DNA from: Paraburkholderia tagetis
GTDB lineage: Bacteria > Pseudomonadota > Gammaproteobacteria > Burkholderiales > Burkholderiaceae
NCBI RefSeq assembly: GCF_022213065.1
Contig: NZ_JAKLJA010000001.1
Coordinates: 124,001-188,000 of the forward strand
Direction of reading: 5' to 3'
Length of the DNA: 64,000 nt
Positions 26,904 to 36,567 of the stretch are shown in pieces (within the stretch, counting starts at the first letter, position 1; each line of letters starts with the position of its first letter). A program made the position numbers and the translations under genes. The notes beneath the pieces were generated by a model. It saw only the letters and a list, made by a program, of their open reading frames with translations, did not search any database and was not told where the DNA came from.

Positions 26904-27722
26904 CTAATCGCCAAAGGAATCGGGAATCAGTGCATTGCCGCGCTGATATGCGTCTTCGAAACGATCCAGGCCGTTCGTGCCGCCGTTGACGAGTTTGCGC
27001 GCCGTTGCCATATTCCCGGCAAGCAAGGCGCTCTTGATCGCAAGCTCTTTGTCCGCGAGGAATAGTGCAAGCAGATTTGCCGCGATATTCGGGTCGCAGG
27101 CGAGGTCCGGATCCGCGACCAGATCGACGGGTGGCATCAGCTTCGGTCCATACGTCGCGTAGTTCAGCCGGCCAGTGAGTTGAATGAATCCTCTTCCCTT
27201 GAAGATCGCGCCGTCTGGCGCGCCCAGGTTACCCAGGTCCTTGCGGTTATCGTAAAGATCGAATGGATGACCCGATGGCGACGTGTTATACCGGGACTGT
27301 CCTTCGCCGATGGGCTCGAAGCATTCCACCTCGGCGCGCACGGTGGAAAGCGCCATCAGGACCATGGGCTTGTCGGCCACCTGATGCTTGACCAGCGCCG
27401 AGAGTAGCGGTGGCAAATTGGCATTGACATTCCTTATTGGCGTAATGGGAAACATCCGGCTGACGATCTCGACGGTTACTGCGGGAATGGCCGATGGCAA
27501 CGCATCCGAACTCACAAGGCCGAGTGCGCACAGGGTGCGCGGCCCGGCTACCCCGTCGGGCAATAGCCCTTCGCTTTTCTGAAAGGCGATGACCGCTGCG
27601 ACTGTGCCTTGCCCATACATGCCGTCGATTGCTCCGGGGCTAAAGTGATGTTCGACGAGCGCATGCTGTAATTCGCTGACGTCGCTGCCGCTATCGCCTT
27701 GCTGAAGTACATTGCTTTGCAT
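26904..27722 (-). CDS. Peptidoglycan hydrolase: PG-binding domain plus GH19-type lysozyme domain
   Basis: A 272-aa protein with two domains: an N-terminal PG_binding_1 domain (about 5-67; LQQGDSGSDVSELQHALVEH, then YGQGTVAAVIAFQ) and a GH19 chitinase/lysozyme-like domain (about 85-260). The likely general-acid Glu131 is in VRAEVECFEPIGEGQSRYNT; the substrate-cleft motif is FKGRGFIQLTGRLNYATYG. No signal peptide is seen, so export would need a holin, a type VI system or another route. GH19 enzymes of this type cut the glycan strand and occur in phage endolysins and type VI effectors. It is followed 16 bp later by a membrane protein gene; no phage structural genes are near. Confidence 0.85.
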   Translation of the reverse strand: MQSNVLQQGDSGSDVSELQHALVEHHFSPGAIDGMYGQGTVAAVIAFQKSEGLLPDGVAGPRTLCALGLVSSDALPSAIPAVTVEIVSRMFPITPIRNVNANLPPLLSALVKHQVADKPMVLMALSTVRAEVECFEPIGEGQSRYNTSPSGHPFDLYDNRKDLGNLGAPDGAIFKGRGFIQLTGRLNYATYGPKLMPPVDLVADPDLACDPNIAANLLALFLADKELAIKSALLAGNMATARKLVNGGTNGLDRFEDAYQRGNALIPDSFGD

Positions 27723-28046
27723 GCTCGTTCTCCCTTCTATTGCCGCGCCGGGTCAAACGTTAAATCGTGTGATTCAGTTAAGCAGACAGTAGGTGATACT
27801 TGGAGCGCCTCCAGAACAAAGGGATTTTTTATGTGGGCTGGCGCACAGTGAAAAATGAATGAATTCATCTAGCACATGCGAAATGAATACTCATCGAGCG
27901 ATGGGAATCGCCATAAATGGCAAAAGGAATTCAAACAAGTTATTCGGTCCCATGTGAAAGGCTGGACAGTCAGCCTGGACCTGGAGTTTTGATTGGCCAC
28001 TAGCGACTACTCAGGCTATGACCAGACCGCGCGTGCTGCGTGTTGT
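27723..28046. other. Gene-free stretch with an A/T-rich pocket
   Basis: No reading frame could be supported. The DNA from about 27825 to 27960 is clearly richer in A and T than the window as a whole and contains the palindrome ATGAATTCAT. It lies upstream of the peptidoglycan-hydrolase operon and downstream of the zinc-ribbon gene, both on the minus strand, so it should hold the hydrolase promoter. Local base composition fits recently acquired DNA. Confidence 0.4.
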
Positions 28047-28493
28047 TCAGTCAGTCGAAGTGCCCTGGCAGTTGCCACACGAACGCGCCTGGCCCAATCG
28101 CAGGCGCCCGGCACTCACGGTCACCTCGGCACCGCAGTCGCATCGGCAAACCCACAGGCCATTGCCGGCGTATCGCTGCGTCGTCAGCTGGCCGAACACC
28201 TCGCCGCCCCGCAGCGCAGGCGAGCCCGGCCGGGACCGCCACACACGACGCTGCTCACGGCAGCCGCAATCCCGCGTTTGGCCGCTCTCCACCGCATCCA
28301 GCCTCGCAGTCACGTAGGCACCGCACCGGCACTTCCAGAGCCACACGTCGGCGCCGCGATATTGAAGCGCGACAAGGTCGCCGAAGGTACGGCCAGTGAC
28401 GTCGCGACTCGGCGGAAAGGGCCATTCAGGCGGCAAGGGGGGACGGATACGCTGGTTCACGAACGGTAACTGGGATGCGGCTCTTACCCTCAA
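28047..28493 (-). CDS. Protein with two tandem zinc-ribbon-like repeats
   Basis: About 148 aa, start uncertain (TTG 28493 or GTG 28460; no ribosome site for either). Two copies of one pattern are visible: GRTFGDLVALQYRGADVWLW then KCRCGAYVTARLDAVESGQT and RDCGC; and GEVFGQLTTQRYAGNGLWVC then RCDCGAEVTVSAGRLRLGQA and RSCGNC. Each has a CxC(xC)G knuckle and a CGC/CGNC knuckle, as in zinc ribbons found at the N-termini of phage and mobile-element AP2/HNH-type proteins. No nuclease or other catalytic domain is attached. It probably binds nucleic acid; a cargo gene of mobile origin is likely but not proven. Confidence 0.55.
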   Translation of the reverse strand: MRVRAASQLPFVNQRIRPPLPPEWPFPPSRDVTGRTFGDLVALQYRGADVWLWKCRCGAYVTARLDAVESGQTRDCGCREQRRVWRSRPGSPALRGGEVFGQLTTQRYAGNGLWVCRCDCGAEVTVSAGRLRLGQARSCGNCQGTSTD

Positions 28494-28574
28494 GCTTAAA
28501 GCATCTTCGATTCGTGATCATTTCTTGAACGCTGCGCCCCTCTATATTCCGGCCAAATTCAGCAAGGTGTTTTT

Positions 28575-29804
28575 TCACCGCAAAACGCTTTGCGCGACCC
28601 CCGCCGCGATACAGAAAACCACCACCACAAGCGGCGGCGCTTTCCATCGCGTCAACAGAAAAAAGCCAATGCACGCGATGGAGAAATCGGCTTGCGTCCC
28701 AACCGCGCTGGTCCACACCGGCGAGTAAAGCGCGGCGGCCAGTAGCCCGACGACGGCTGCGTTGACCCCCGCAAGAGCCGCAGACATCGCCGGACGGCTG
28801 CGCAACGCGTGCCACCACGGCAGCGCGGCCAGCACGAGCAATAGCCCCGGTAGAAAGATCCCCACGGTAGCCAGCAGCGCGCCGCTCCAATGATTGGGCG
28901 GGCCCGCCATCATCCAGCCGAGAAAAGCGGCAAACGTGAAGAGCGGCCCCGGCATGGCTTGCGCCGCGCCATAGCCGGCGAGAAAGTCGTTCGACGCGAC
29001 CCAACCCGTTGCAACGGTTGCTCGCTGAAGCAAGGGAAGCACCACGTGTCCGCCGCCGAATACGAGCGCGCCGGAGCGATAAAACGCTTCGAATACGCGC
29101 ACGCCTTGCGCGGCGGCGCTAATCAGCGGGAGCCCGAAAAGCAGCACGCAAAAGATAACCAATGCCGCAATGCCCACCTTGCGCGAGATGGGAAACGCGC
29201 CGGGATGCTGGACTGCGGCGCGCGTATCGCCAGCGTTCGTCGTGCGGCACAGTGCGAGCCCGAGCAGGGCGCCCGCGGCGATCGCAATGAGTTGCGCATA
29301 TACGGTGCTCAGAAGGCTGAGCAGGGCGACGGAGGCGAGTGCGATGCCCGCGCGGCGGCGATCGGGGCACAGACGGCGCGCCATGTCCCAGACCGCCTGG
29401 GCCACCACGGCCACCGCAACGAGCTTCAGTCCGTGCACCACGCCGGCGCCCACGGGCCCGCCCAGGTCCGGCGCAATGGCCGCGAAGATCAGCATCGCGA
29501 ACACCGAGGGCAGTGTGAAGCCGCACCACGCCGCGAGTCCGCCGGCCCATCCTGCCCGCAGCAGGCCAATCGAAAACCCCGTCTGACTGCTGGCGGGGCC
29601 TGGCAGGAACTGGCACAGCCCGACCAGATCGGTGAAGGCCTCGTCGTCGAGCCAACGGCGGCGCTCGACGAACTCGCGGCGGAAGTAGCCGAGGTGAGCA
29701 ATCGGGCCACCAAAGCTCGTCACGCCCAGCCTGAGAAATACCAGCAGCACTTCGAGAGCGCGGCCTGCGGATGAAGCGCGCGGCGATGACATGTCCGTAT
29801 GCAT
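28575..29804 (-). CDS. chrA: Chromate transporter (CHR family)
   Basis: A 409-aa inner-membrane protein of the long two-domain CHR type. Each half has the family motif: SFGGPIAHLGYFRREFVERR and the second-half counterpart VFGGGHVVLPLLQ. Other marks are FLPGPASSQTGFSIG in the first half and GAAQAMPGPLFTFAAFLGWM in the second. Characterised members export chromate by antiport, giving chromate resistance; many genomic copies are untested. Two ATGs (29804 and 29792) are possible starts; neither has a strong ribosome site. No chrB regulator is adjacent. Confidence 0.88.
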   Translation of the reverse strand: MHTDMSSPRASSAGRALEVLLVFLRLGVTSFGGPIAHLGYFRREFVERRRWLDDEAFTDLVGLCQFLPGPASSQTGFSIGLLRAGWAGGLAAWCGFTLPSVFAMLIFAAIAPDLGGPVGAGVVHGLKLVAVAVVAQAVWDMARRLCPDRRRAGIALASVALLSLLSTVYAQLIAIAAGALLGLALCRTTNAGDTRAAVQHPGAFPISRKVGIAALVIFCVLLFGLPLISAAAQGVRVFEAFYRSGALVFGGGHVVLPLLQRATVATGWVASNDFLAGYGAAQAMPGPLFTFAAFLGWMMAGPPNHWSGALLATVGIFLPGLLLVLAALPWWHALRSRPAMSAALAGVNAAVVGLLAAALYSPVWTSAVGTQADFSIACIGFFLLTRWKAPPLVVVVFCIAAGVAQSVLR

Positions 29805-30085
29805 GGAAGATGGGTAAGGTTCGAGCGGGGCTCGATGTTAGCGGCGCATCATTCTAGACTCGATCGCCTGAGCGAGCCCGCACGCCTTGATGCCGGTATG
29901 CTCGTCGAGCCTGATAGATCCCTGAACGTGGCGTTAGTGTCCCTGGGACACCGGATGTCGGATGATCGTGCTGTCTGGTGCGTGCCGTCTGGTGCGCGCC
30001 GCTGCCTTAAAATGACTCCGCGAATTCGTTCTTGCGCCTTGCGGCCTATGTCGCGAGGCGGCAGCCCGTTACCGGAGTGACCCCG

Positions 30086-30730
30086 ATGTCCGTCGATATG
30101 AAAGCAAGCGCCGCGACCGGCGAAGTCTGGCTGATCCGCCACGGCGAAACCGAGTGGAGCCGCAGTGGCCAGCACACGGGGCGCACGGACATCGCGTTGA
30201 CCGATCATGGTCGCAAGCAGGCGCGTGCGCTCGCCGGGCCGCTCGCCGCGCTGCGCTTTAACGCGGTGCTCGCGAGCCCGATGTCGCGCGCCATCGAGAC
30301 CTGCCAGCTGGCGGGCCTCGGCGAAGAGATGAGGGTGTCGGCCGATCTGCACGAATGGGATTACGGCATCTACGAGGGCCGCACGACCGCCGATATCCGC
30401 AAGACGGAGCCGGACTGGAGCATCTGGCATTCGCCGATCCCGCACGGCGAGAGCCTCACGCAGATCGAGGCGCGCGCTCGCGGCGTGGTCGAGAGCCTGC
30501 TCGCGATACTCGCTCAGGGCGGGTCCGGCGCGCGCGGCGGTGCGGGCCGGCGCATTGCCGTTTTCTCGCACGCGCATTTTCTGCGTGTGCTCGCGGGATA
30601 CTGGATCGGCAATTCGGCGGCGCTCGGCGCGCATCTCTATCTGGACACGGCGACGATCAGCATCCTCGGCTTCGACCGCGAGAGCCGCGCGATCCGGCGC
30701 TGGAACGCGCGGCCCGAAGGGTGCGAGTAG
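30086..30730 (+). CDS. Histidine phosphatase family protein
   Basis: A 214-aa member of the phosphoglycerate-mutase-like phosphatases. The catalytic His is in LIRHGETEWSRSGQHTGRTD (RHG motif), the second conserved Arg in SPMSRAIETC, the acid Glu in EWDYGIYEGRTTADI and the second His in VFSHAHFLRVLAGYWIG. The pattern GIYEGRT is shared with broad-range phosphatases such as SixA/PhoE-type and alpha-ribazole phosphatases, so the substrate is open. ATG 30086 has GGAG 8 nt upstream and is preferred over a longer frame. Divergent from chrA. Confidence 0.85.
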   Translation: MSVDMKASAATGEVWLIRHGETEWSRSGQHTGRTDIALTDHGRKQARALAGPLAALRFNAVLASPMSRAIETCQLAGLGEEMRVSADLHEWDYGIYEGRTTADIRKTEPDWSIWHSPIPHGESLTQIEARARGVVESLLAILAQGGSGARGGAGRRIAVFSHAHFLRVLAGYWIGNSAALGAHLYLDTATISILGFDRESRAIRRWNARPEGCE

Positions 30731-30830
30731 CGTGTGAGCAAGGCGCCGCCGAACACAATTCGCAGAAATAAGCGCTTGACCTGGAGTGCACTCGAAGTCC
30801 CACCATCCAGCATGTCGTTGAGGGAAACAC

Positions 30831-31316
30831 ATGAAGATTGGCGATCTGGCAAGCCTGACGGGCCTCTCCGTCCATACGATCCGTTACTACGAGCGCATCG
30901 GGCTGATACCGTTCGCGCTGCGCGACGCGTCGGGGCAGCGTGCCTACGACCGGTCGATTCTCGAATGGCTCGGGTTTCTGGGCCGCCTGAAGAAGACCGG
31001 CATGCCGATCCAGGGCATGTTGCGCTACGCGGAGCTGCGCGCGCAGGGCGCCGCTACGCAAAGCGAGCGCTGCGAGCTGCTGGTGGCGCACCGCGAGGCC
31101 GTGCGCGAACATATTGCCGAGCTTCAATCGTGTCTTCTCGCACTCGATGCCAAGATCGAAGGCTATTCGACCGCCCCCCTATCTTTGCGAGGCAAGGCAC
31201 ATGCAGAACTTCACGAATCGGCAGAATCAGGTCAACGGACAACGCGAAGCGGACGCACACGGCGCGCCCCAGGAAAGCCGGCTCGCGCGCGGCCAGCGCA
31301 TGCTCGCGGCGATTGA
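30831..31316 (+). CDS. MerR-family regulator
   Basis: A 161-aa protein. The MerR winged helix (KIGDLASLTGLSVHTIRYYE) starts at residue 2, followed by LIPFALRDASGQRAYD and the coiled-coil dimer helix (REHIAELQSCLLALDAKIEG). The normal family end is near residue 118; the last 43 residues are Arg/Gly-rich and overlap the next gene by 116 bp in another frame. The downstream carboxymuconolactone-decarboxylase-type gene is a common partner of such regulators, so it probably controls that gene. The regulator carries no conserved metal-binding Cys cluster. Confidence 0.8.
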   Translation: MKIGDLASLTGLSVHTIRYYERIGLIPFALRDASGQRAYDRSILEWLGFLGRLKKTGMPIQGMLRYAELRAQGAATQSERCELLVAHREAVREHIAELQSCLLALDAKIEGYSTAPLSLRGKAHAELHESAESGQRTTRSGRTRRAPGKPARARPAHARGD

Positions 31317-31680
31317 CGGCAGCGCGGGCGAGCATGTGGTTGCCTCGCTCGCGGACATCGCGCCCGATTTCGCGCGCTATTTGCTGGAATTTCCGTTCGG
31401 CGATATTTACGCGCGGCCCGGGCTCGACCTGCGCTCGCGCGAGATCGCGACCATTGCGGCGCTCACCGCGCTAGGCCATGCGCAGCCGCAACTCAAGGTG
31501 CATGTCGCCGCCGGGCTGAATGTGGGCTTGAGCGAAGAGGAGATCGTCGAGACCATCATGCAGATGGCCGTTTATGCGGGCTTTCCCGCGGCGTTGAACG
31601 GCTTGTTTTCGGCGCGCGAGGTGTTTGCCGCGCAGCGTGCGGGTGGCGGCGAGGGCGTGACGGTAGAGGAGAATGCGTGA
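31201..31680 (+). CDS. Carboxymuconolactone decarboxylase family protein
   Basis: A 159-aa all-helical protein of the PcaC-like branch: FARYLLEFPFGDIYARPGLD, then LRSREIATIAALTALGHAQP and GLSEEEIVETIMQMAVYAGF. There is no CxxC motif, so it is not an AhpD-type peroxidase. Members decarboxylate gamma-carboxymuconolactone in protocatechuate breakdown or act on unknown small molecules; no pca genes are nearby, so the role is open. ATG 31201 has GAGG 8 nt upstream and lies inside the upstream MerR frame. About 35 N-terminal residues precede the domain. Confidence 0.8.
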   Translation: MQNFTNRQNQVNGQREADAHGAPQESRLARGQRMLAAIDGSAGEHVVASLADIAPDFARYLLEFPFGDIYARPGLDLRSREIATIAALTALGHAQPQLKVHVAAGLNVGLSEEEIVETIMQMAVYAGFPAALNGLFSAREVFAAQRAGGGEGVTVEENA

Positions 31681-31828
31681 GGACGTGAGGGCGTTTTCGA
31701 AGTGCTAGTCTGGCAAGATCACGTCGATCGCGCCGGGCAGCAGCGGTTTTGCCGCTCATATCGAGCAGCCAGTAACGGTCGGGGCGCTAGCGGACGCGTA
31801 AATGTCGTGGAGCGGAGCGCGGCGGGCT

Positions 31829-32365
31829 TCAATGCCCCGGCCCGGTTTCGTGGACGCAGCTAAGCACGAGCGTGTCGCCAGGCGACGCGCCTGCGCTAAG
31901 CGCCGCGTCATGAAATTCGTGGCCGCCGCATCTCCATTGCGCGCGATAGTCGACGCGACACGCCCGGGATGCCTCGTTGCGTATTGAAGGCGGCATGCCC
32001 TGGACGCGTGACGATGGCGCACCCATCGCGCGCGCGTCGAGCACATAGCCGCAGGTCCGCAAACCGTTGCAGTGCCGCGCGAGATCGCGCGTGACGTTGC
32101 CGCGCGGTGCCCCGCAATTGGCGCCCCACGTGCCGGATACGATGGCGATCGTCGTTTGCGCCGCCGTTTGCGTGATCGTTTGTGCAGTCGTTTGCGCCGT
32201 CGTTTGCGCCGTCGTTTGCGCTGCCGTTCGCATAACCGGCATGCCTCGCGAGGGCGAGATCGGCGCCACAATGGGCTTCATGGTGTTCGCTGCAACGCTT
32301 TCCGACCACACGGCGAAAGCGACGAAGGCCAGCGTGCCCAGCAGGATCCAACCGGCGGGTTTCAT
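31829..32365 (-). CDS. Secreted lectin-like protein with a Thr/Gln repeat linker
   Basis: A 178-aa predicted secreted protein. Signal peptide: MKPAGWILLGTLAFVAFAVW, cleavage near SVAA. A linker of about seven AQTT units follows, then a Cys-rich domain of about 100 aa (GTWGANCGAPRGNVTRDLAR; HCNGLRTCGYVL; CRVDYRAQWRCGGHEF). The order of Cys residues and the NVT..LA..CNG..TC pattern resemble bacterial relatives of the SUEL/rhamnose-binding galactose lectin domain, so carbohydrate binding is plausible. GGGAGG lies at the right distance before ATG 32365. No partner gene is adjacent. Confidence 0.65.
   Translation of the reverse strand: MKPAGWILLGTLAFVAFAVWSESVAANTMKPIVAPISPSRGMPVMRTAAQTTAQTTAQTTAQTITQTAAQTTIAIVSGTWGANCGAPRGNVTRDLARHCNGLRTCGYVLDARAMGAPSSRVQGMPPSIRNEASRACRVDYRAQWRCGGHEFHDAALSAGASPGDTLVLSCVHETGPGH
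32151..32230 (-). repeat. 12-bp tandem repeat (AQTT linker)
   Basis: About six to seven copies of GTCGTTTGCGCC (plus strand), some with point changes. On the minus strand they encode a flexible Ala-Gln-Thr-Thr linker between the signal peptide and the lectin-like domain. In-frame unit changes would alter linker length only. Confidence 0.85.
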
Positions 32366-32865
32366 GATGTGCCTCCCTCGCGGAGTGCTTTGGCACTGAC
32401 TCCGTGCCCATCTGGAGCACTTCGCTTCTGTCAATAATAGGTCGCCTGACGACGCGCGCTGCACGCGGGACGCGCGCGCCCGGCTCTGGTGCGTGACTTC
32501 GCTGCGGTGCACCAACAGTTTTCATCGATCGCACATGATTGGTGGGGCGCGGCGCATGGCGTGTCATCAGACGTTTATCGAGCGCGCTGCCGCCAGAGCG
32601 GAGCCGCTTGCCGGCAGCCCTTATTGCAGGCTGTCGCGACCATCGAGTCACCTTCCCTTTTTATCGCTGGCATGTGTATTGCTTTTGATACGCCGCGAGG
32701 CCGACGCTGGCCTCGGCGATTTCAGTTCGCCCCGCAGACGCGCGGCGATTACCGCAAGCACGCCGCGTGAAGAGGCTTGGTTGAAACATCGGATTACGAA
32801 ATAAACGAATCCACACGCCGCTGGTTGCAGAGATTCATTACCTGGAATGACCTGGAGAGAGCCTC
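32366..32865. other. Gene-free stretch between divergent genes
   Basis: Only short frames without ribosome sites or family-like sequence occur here. The stretch separates the lectin-like gene (minus) from the MFS gene (plus) and should hold both promoters. No clear operator, terminator or RNA gene could be recognised. Confidence 0.4.
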
Positions 32866-34263
32866 GTGAAAGATCTTTTGAGTTCGCTGAAGAGCGGCAA
32901 CTGGCGTGCGCTGGTTGCGTGCTTTCTGTATTTCGACACGGGATTTACGGTGTGGGTGATGTTCGGCCCGCTGGCGCCGTTCATCCAGAAGGATGTCGAG
33001 ATGACGCCGGCCGAACTCGGCCTGCTCGTCGCGGTGCCGGTGCTGGGCGCGGCCATTCTGCGCGTGACGCTGGGCAACCTGTATCAGGCCTGCGACGGCC
33101 GCAAGGTCGCGCTGATGGGCATCGCGCTTTCCGCCGTTCCCGCGCTCGTGCTGCTGCTGATGCCGGGCGCGCCGTCCTATACGCTGCTGCTCGTGCTCGG
33201 CGTGCTGCTGGGCGTGGGCGGCGCGAGCTTCGCGGTGGCGCTGCCGATGGCGGGCAGCAACTATCCGCCGAAAGTGCAAGGCCTCGTGCTCGGGCTCGCG
33301 GCTGCCGGCAATATCGGCGCGGTGCTCGACGGTTTCCTGTTCCCGGGGCTTGCCAACAGCTACGGCTGGACGCGCGCCACGGGCGCGGCGCTGCCGCTGC
33401 TTGGCCTCGCTGCAATGGCCGTGTGCTTCTGGGCCCGCGACCTCGGCCAGAAGTCGGGCAGCGCGTCGCAGGCACTGCGCGCGTTCTGCATCGCGCTGGT
33501 GGGCCTGCTCGCGCTGGTGCTCGCCGTGCATGCGGGCGTGTTCGGGGCCGGCAAGACCGGCGTGCTGCTGCTGCCGGTGATGGGCGCGCTGCTCGCGATT
33601 GCCGTGCTGCCGCGCCACTATCGCGGCGTGCTCGCCGAAGGCGACACGTGGGTCGTCATGCTCGTGTACAGCATCACGTTTGGCGGCTTCGTGGGCATGT
33701 CGTCGTATGTGACGACGCTGCTGGTCTCGCTCTATCAGGTGCCCAAGCTGGAGGCTGGCGTGATCATGTCGCTGCTCGCGCTCACCGGCGCGATGGTGCG
33801 CCCGGTTGGCGGCCTGATCGCCGATCGCATCTCGGGCGTGCGCGCGCTCGTGCTGCTGCTCGCGGCTATCTCGCTGTGCGATTTCGCGTTCGCAGCCTGG
33901 ATGCCGCCGCTCGGCGCAGGCATCGCGCTGCTCGCGCTTACCTATGTGTGCTTCGGTCTCGGCAACGGCGCGACGTTCCAGCTCGTGCCGCGCCGCTGGC
34001 ATGGACGCACGGGGCTGATGTCGGGCATCGTGGGCGCGGCGGGCGGCATCGGCGGATTCTATCTGCCCGTGATCATGGGCATTGCGAAGGAAAGCACGGG
34101 CAGCTATCAGATGGGTTTTGCGACCTTCGGCGTGCTTGCGGCGCTGGCGTTCATGCTGGTGCTCGCGCATCGCGCGCGCTGGCTCGAATGGGCGCTGCCG
34201 CAGGAGGCCGGCGCGGCGCAGCCGGCGGTCGTGCAGCCTGTGGAGGCGCAGGCCGGGAATTGA
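32866..34263 (+). CDS. MFS transporter resembling the nitrate/nitrite porter family
   Basis: A 465-aa inner-membrane protein with about 12 hydrophobic segments. The N-terminal part (LYFDTGFTVWVMFGPLAPFI) and the TM5 motif GLAAAGNIGAVLDGF resemble NarK/NasA-type nitrate and nitrite transporters. The second half has GAMVRPVGGLIADRISGVRA and YVCFGLGNGATFQLVPRR, also typical of that group. GTG 32866 is supported by TGGAGAG at 32853-32859. No nitrate reductase genes are near, so substrate assignment rests on family resemblance only. Confidence 0.75.
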   Translation: MKDLLSSLKSGNWRALVACFLYFDTGFTVWVMFGPLAPFIQKDVEMTPAELGLLVAVPVLGAAILRVTLGNLYQACDGRKVALMGIALSAVPALVLLLMPGAPSYTLLLVLGVLLGVGGASFAVALPMAGSNYPPKVQGLVLGLAAAGNIGAVLDGFLFPGLANSYGWTRATGAALPLLGLAAMAVCFWARDLGQKSGSASQALRAFCIALVGLLALVLAVHAGVFGAGKTGVLLLPVMGALLAIAVLPRHYRGVLAEGDTWVVMLVYSITFGGFVGMSSYVTTLLVSLYQVPKLEAGVIMSLLALTGAMVRPVGGLIADRISGVRALVLLLAAISLCDFAFAAWMPPLGAGIALLALTYVCFGLGNGATFQLVPRRWHGRTGLMSGIVGAAGGIGGFYLPVIMGIAKESTGSYQMGFATFGVLAALAFMLVLAHRARWLEWALPQEAGAAQPAVVQPVEAQAGN

Positions 34264-35865
<1,602 letters not shown>

Positions 35866-35922
35866 ATCGGCTGGCGGGCTGGGCGGCCTTCAGGAACAGG
35901 GCCGCCGTGGTTCGCGAGCTTT

Positions 35923-35983
35923 AAAAATCCCCGCGTTATCGGGCCGTTTGCAATGAACGGTCTGGGGCGCGGGGATTTTTTTG
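35923..35983 (+). terminator. Terminator after argG, possibly bidirectional
   Basis: AAAAATCCCCGCG (35923-35935) pairs perfectly with CGCGGGGATTTTT (35968-35980), followed by more T. The loop holds a second small hairpin (CCGTT...AACGG, 35944-35960). The A-run on the left arm makes it usable from the minus strand too, for the convergent gene ending at 36009. Confidence 0.88.
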
Positions 35984-36008
35984 TCTGGGTTTTCGCACCC
36001 CGCTGCGG

Positions 36009-36521
36009 CTACTTCTCGAACCAGTATTCAAACTCGGTGTGGTTCTGGTTGAAGGCCTTGGTGTCGGACGTGGTTTCCGCGCGCACGATGCCGCGAATGC
36101 CGCGGAACTTGCCGGTGCCGCCGGTGATATCCAGTTCCGTGAGGTTCTTCAGACGGTTGCTGTCTGGCAGCTTGTGGTTGAGGAAGTATCCACGCGCAAA
36201 AATCTTGTCGCCGTTCTCCATGCGGTATTCGACATAGCTGCGTCCGAGCCCGTTCAGGTCGGTCAGATCGCTCGTGGCGCGAATGACGGCTTCCTTGAGA
36301 ACGATGCCTTCGATCGTCTGGTCTTTGCCGCCGTAATTGCGCACTAGCTCATATAGCCGTAGCTTGTGCTCGGGCACATCACCGACTTCGAGGATGTATT
36401 GCTGCGTGTACTTGTTTCCGCTCGCTGGTGCATCGAATGCCGCGATATGCGTCTGTTGTGCGTTGGCGGTCGTCGAAACGAAAAGCACGCCGCATAGCGT
36501 CGCCAGCATTCCGGGTTGCAT
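36009..36521 (-). CDS. Exported barrel protein, allene-oxide-cyclase/dirigent-like fold
   Basis: A 170-aa protein with a signal peptide (MQPGMLATLCGVLFVSTTAN, cleavage near NAQ). The mature part is beta-rich; VEYRMENGDKIFARGYFL and the C-terminal GGTGKFRGIRGIVRAE resemble the GGTGxFxGxxG signature of allene oxide cyclase barrel and dirigent-type proteins. Bacterial members have no established activity. ATG 36521 follows GGGAGACGACC and is preferred over a longer frame. Probably periplasmic or secreted. Adjacent genes give no clue to its role. Confidence 0.65.
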   Translation of the reverse strand: MQPGMLATLCGVLFVSTTANAQQTHIAAFDAPASGNKYTQQYILEVGDVPEHKLRLYELVRNYGGKDQTIEGIVLKEAVIRATSDLTDLNGLGRSYVEYRMENGDKIFARGYFLNHKLPDSNRLKNLTELDITGGTGKFRGIRGIVRAETTSDTKAFNQNHTEFEYWFEK

Positions 36522-36567
36522 GGTCGTCTCCCAGCGGGGAACCTGCTGCACTCTAGCAAGAACCTTT

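Noticed and set aside
26904..27722. Prophage remnant around the GH19 endolysin-like gene
   Set aside because: No integrase, holin, capsid, tail or terminase genes are present nearby, so a prophage is not supported.
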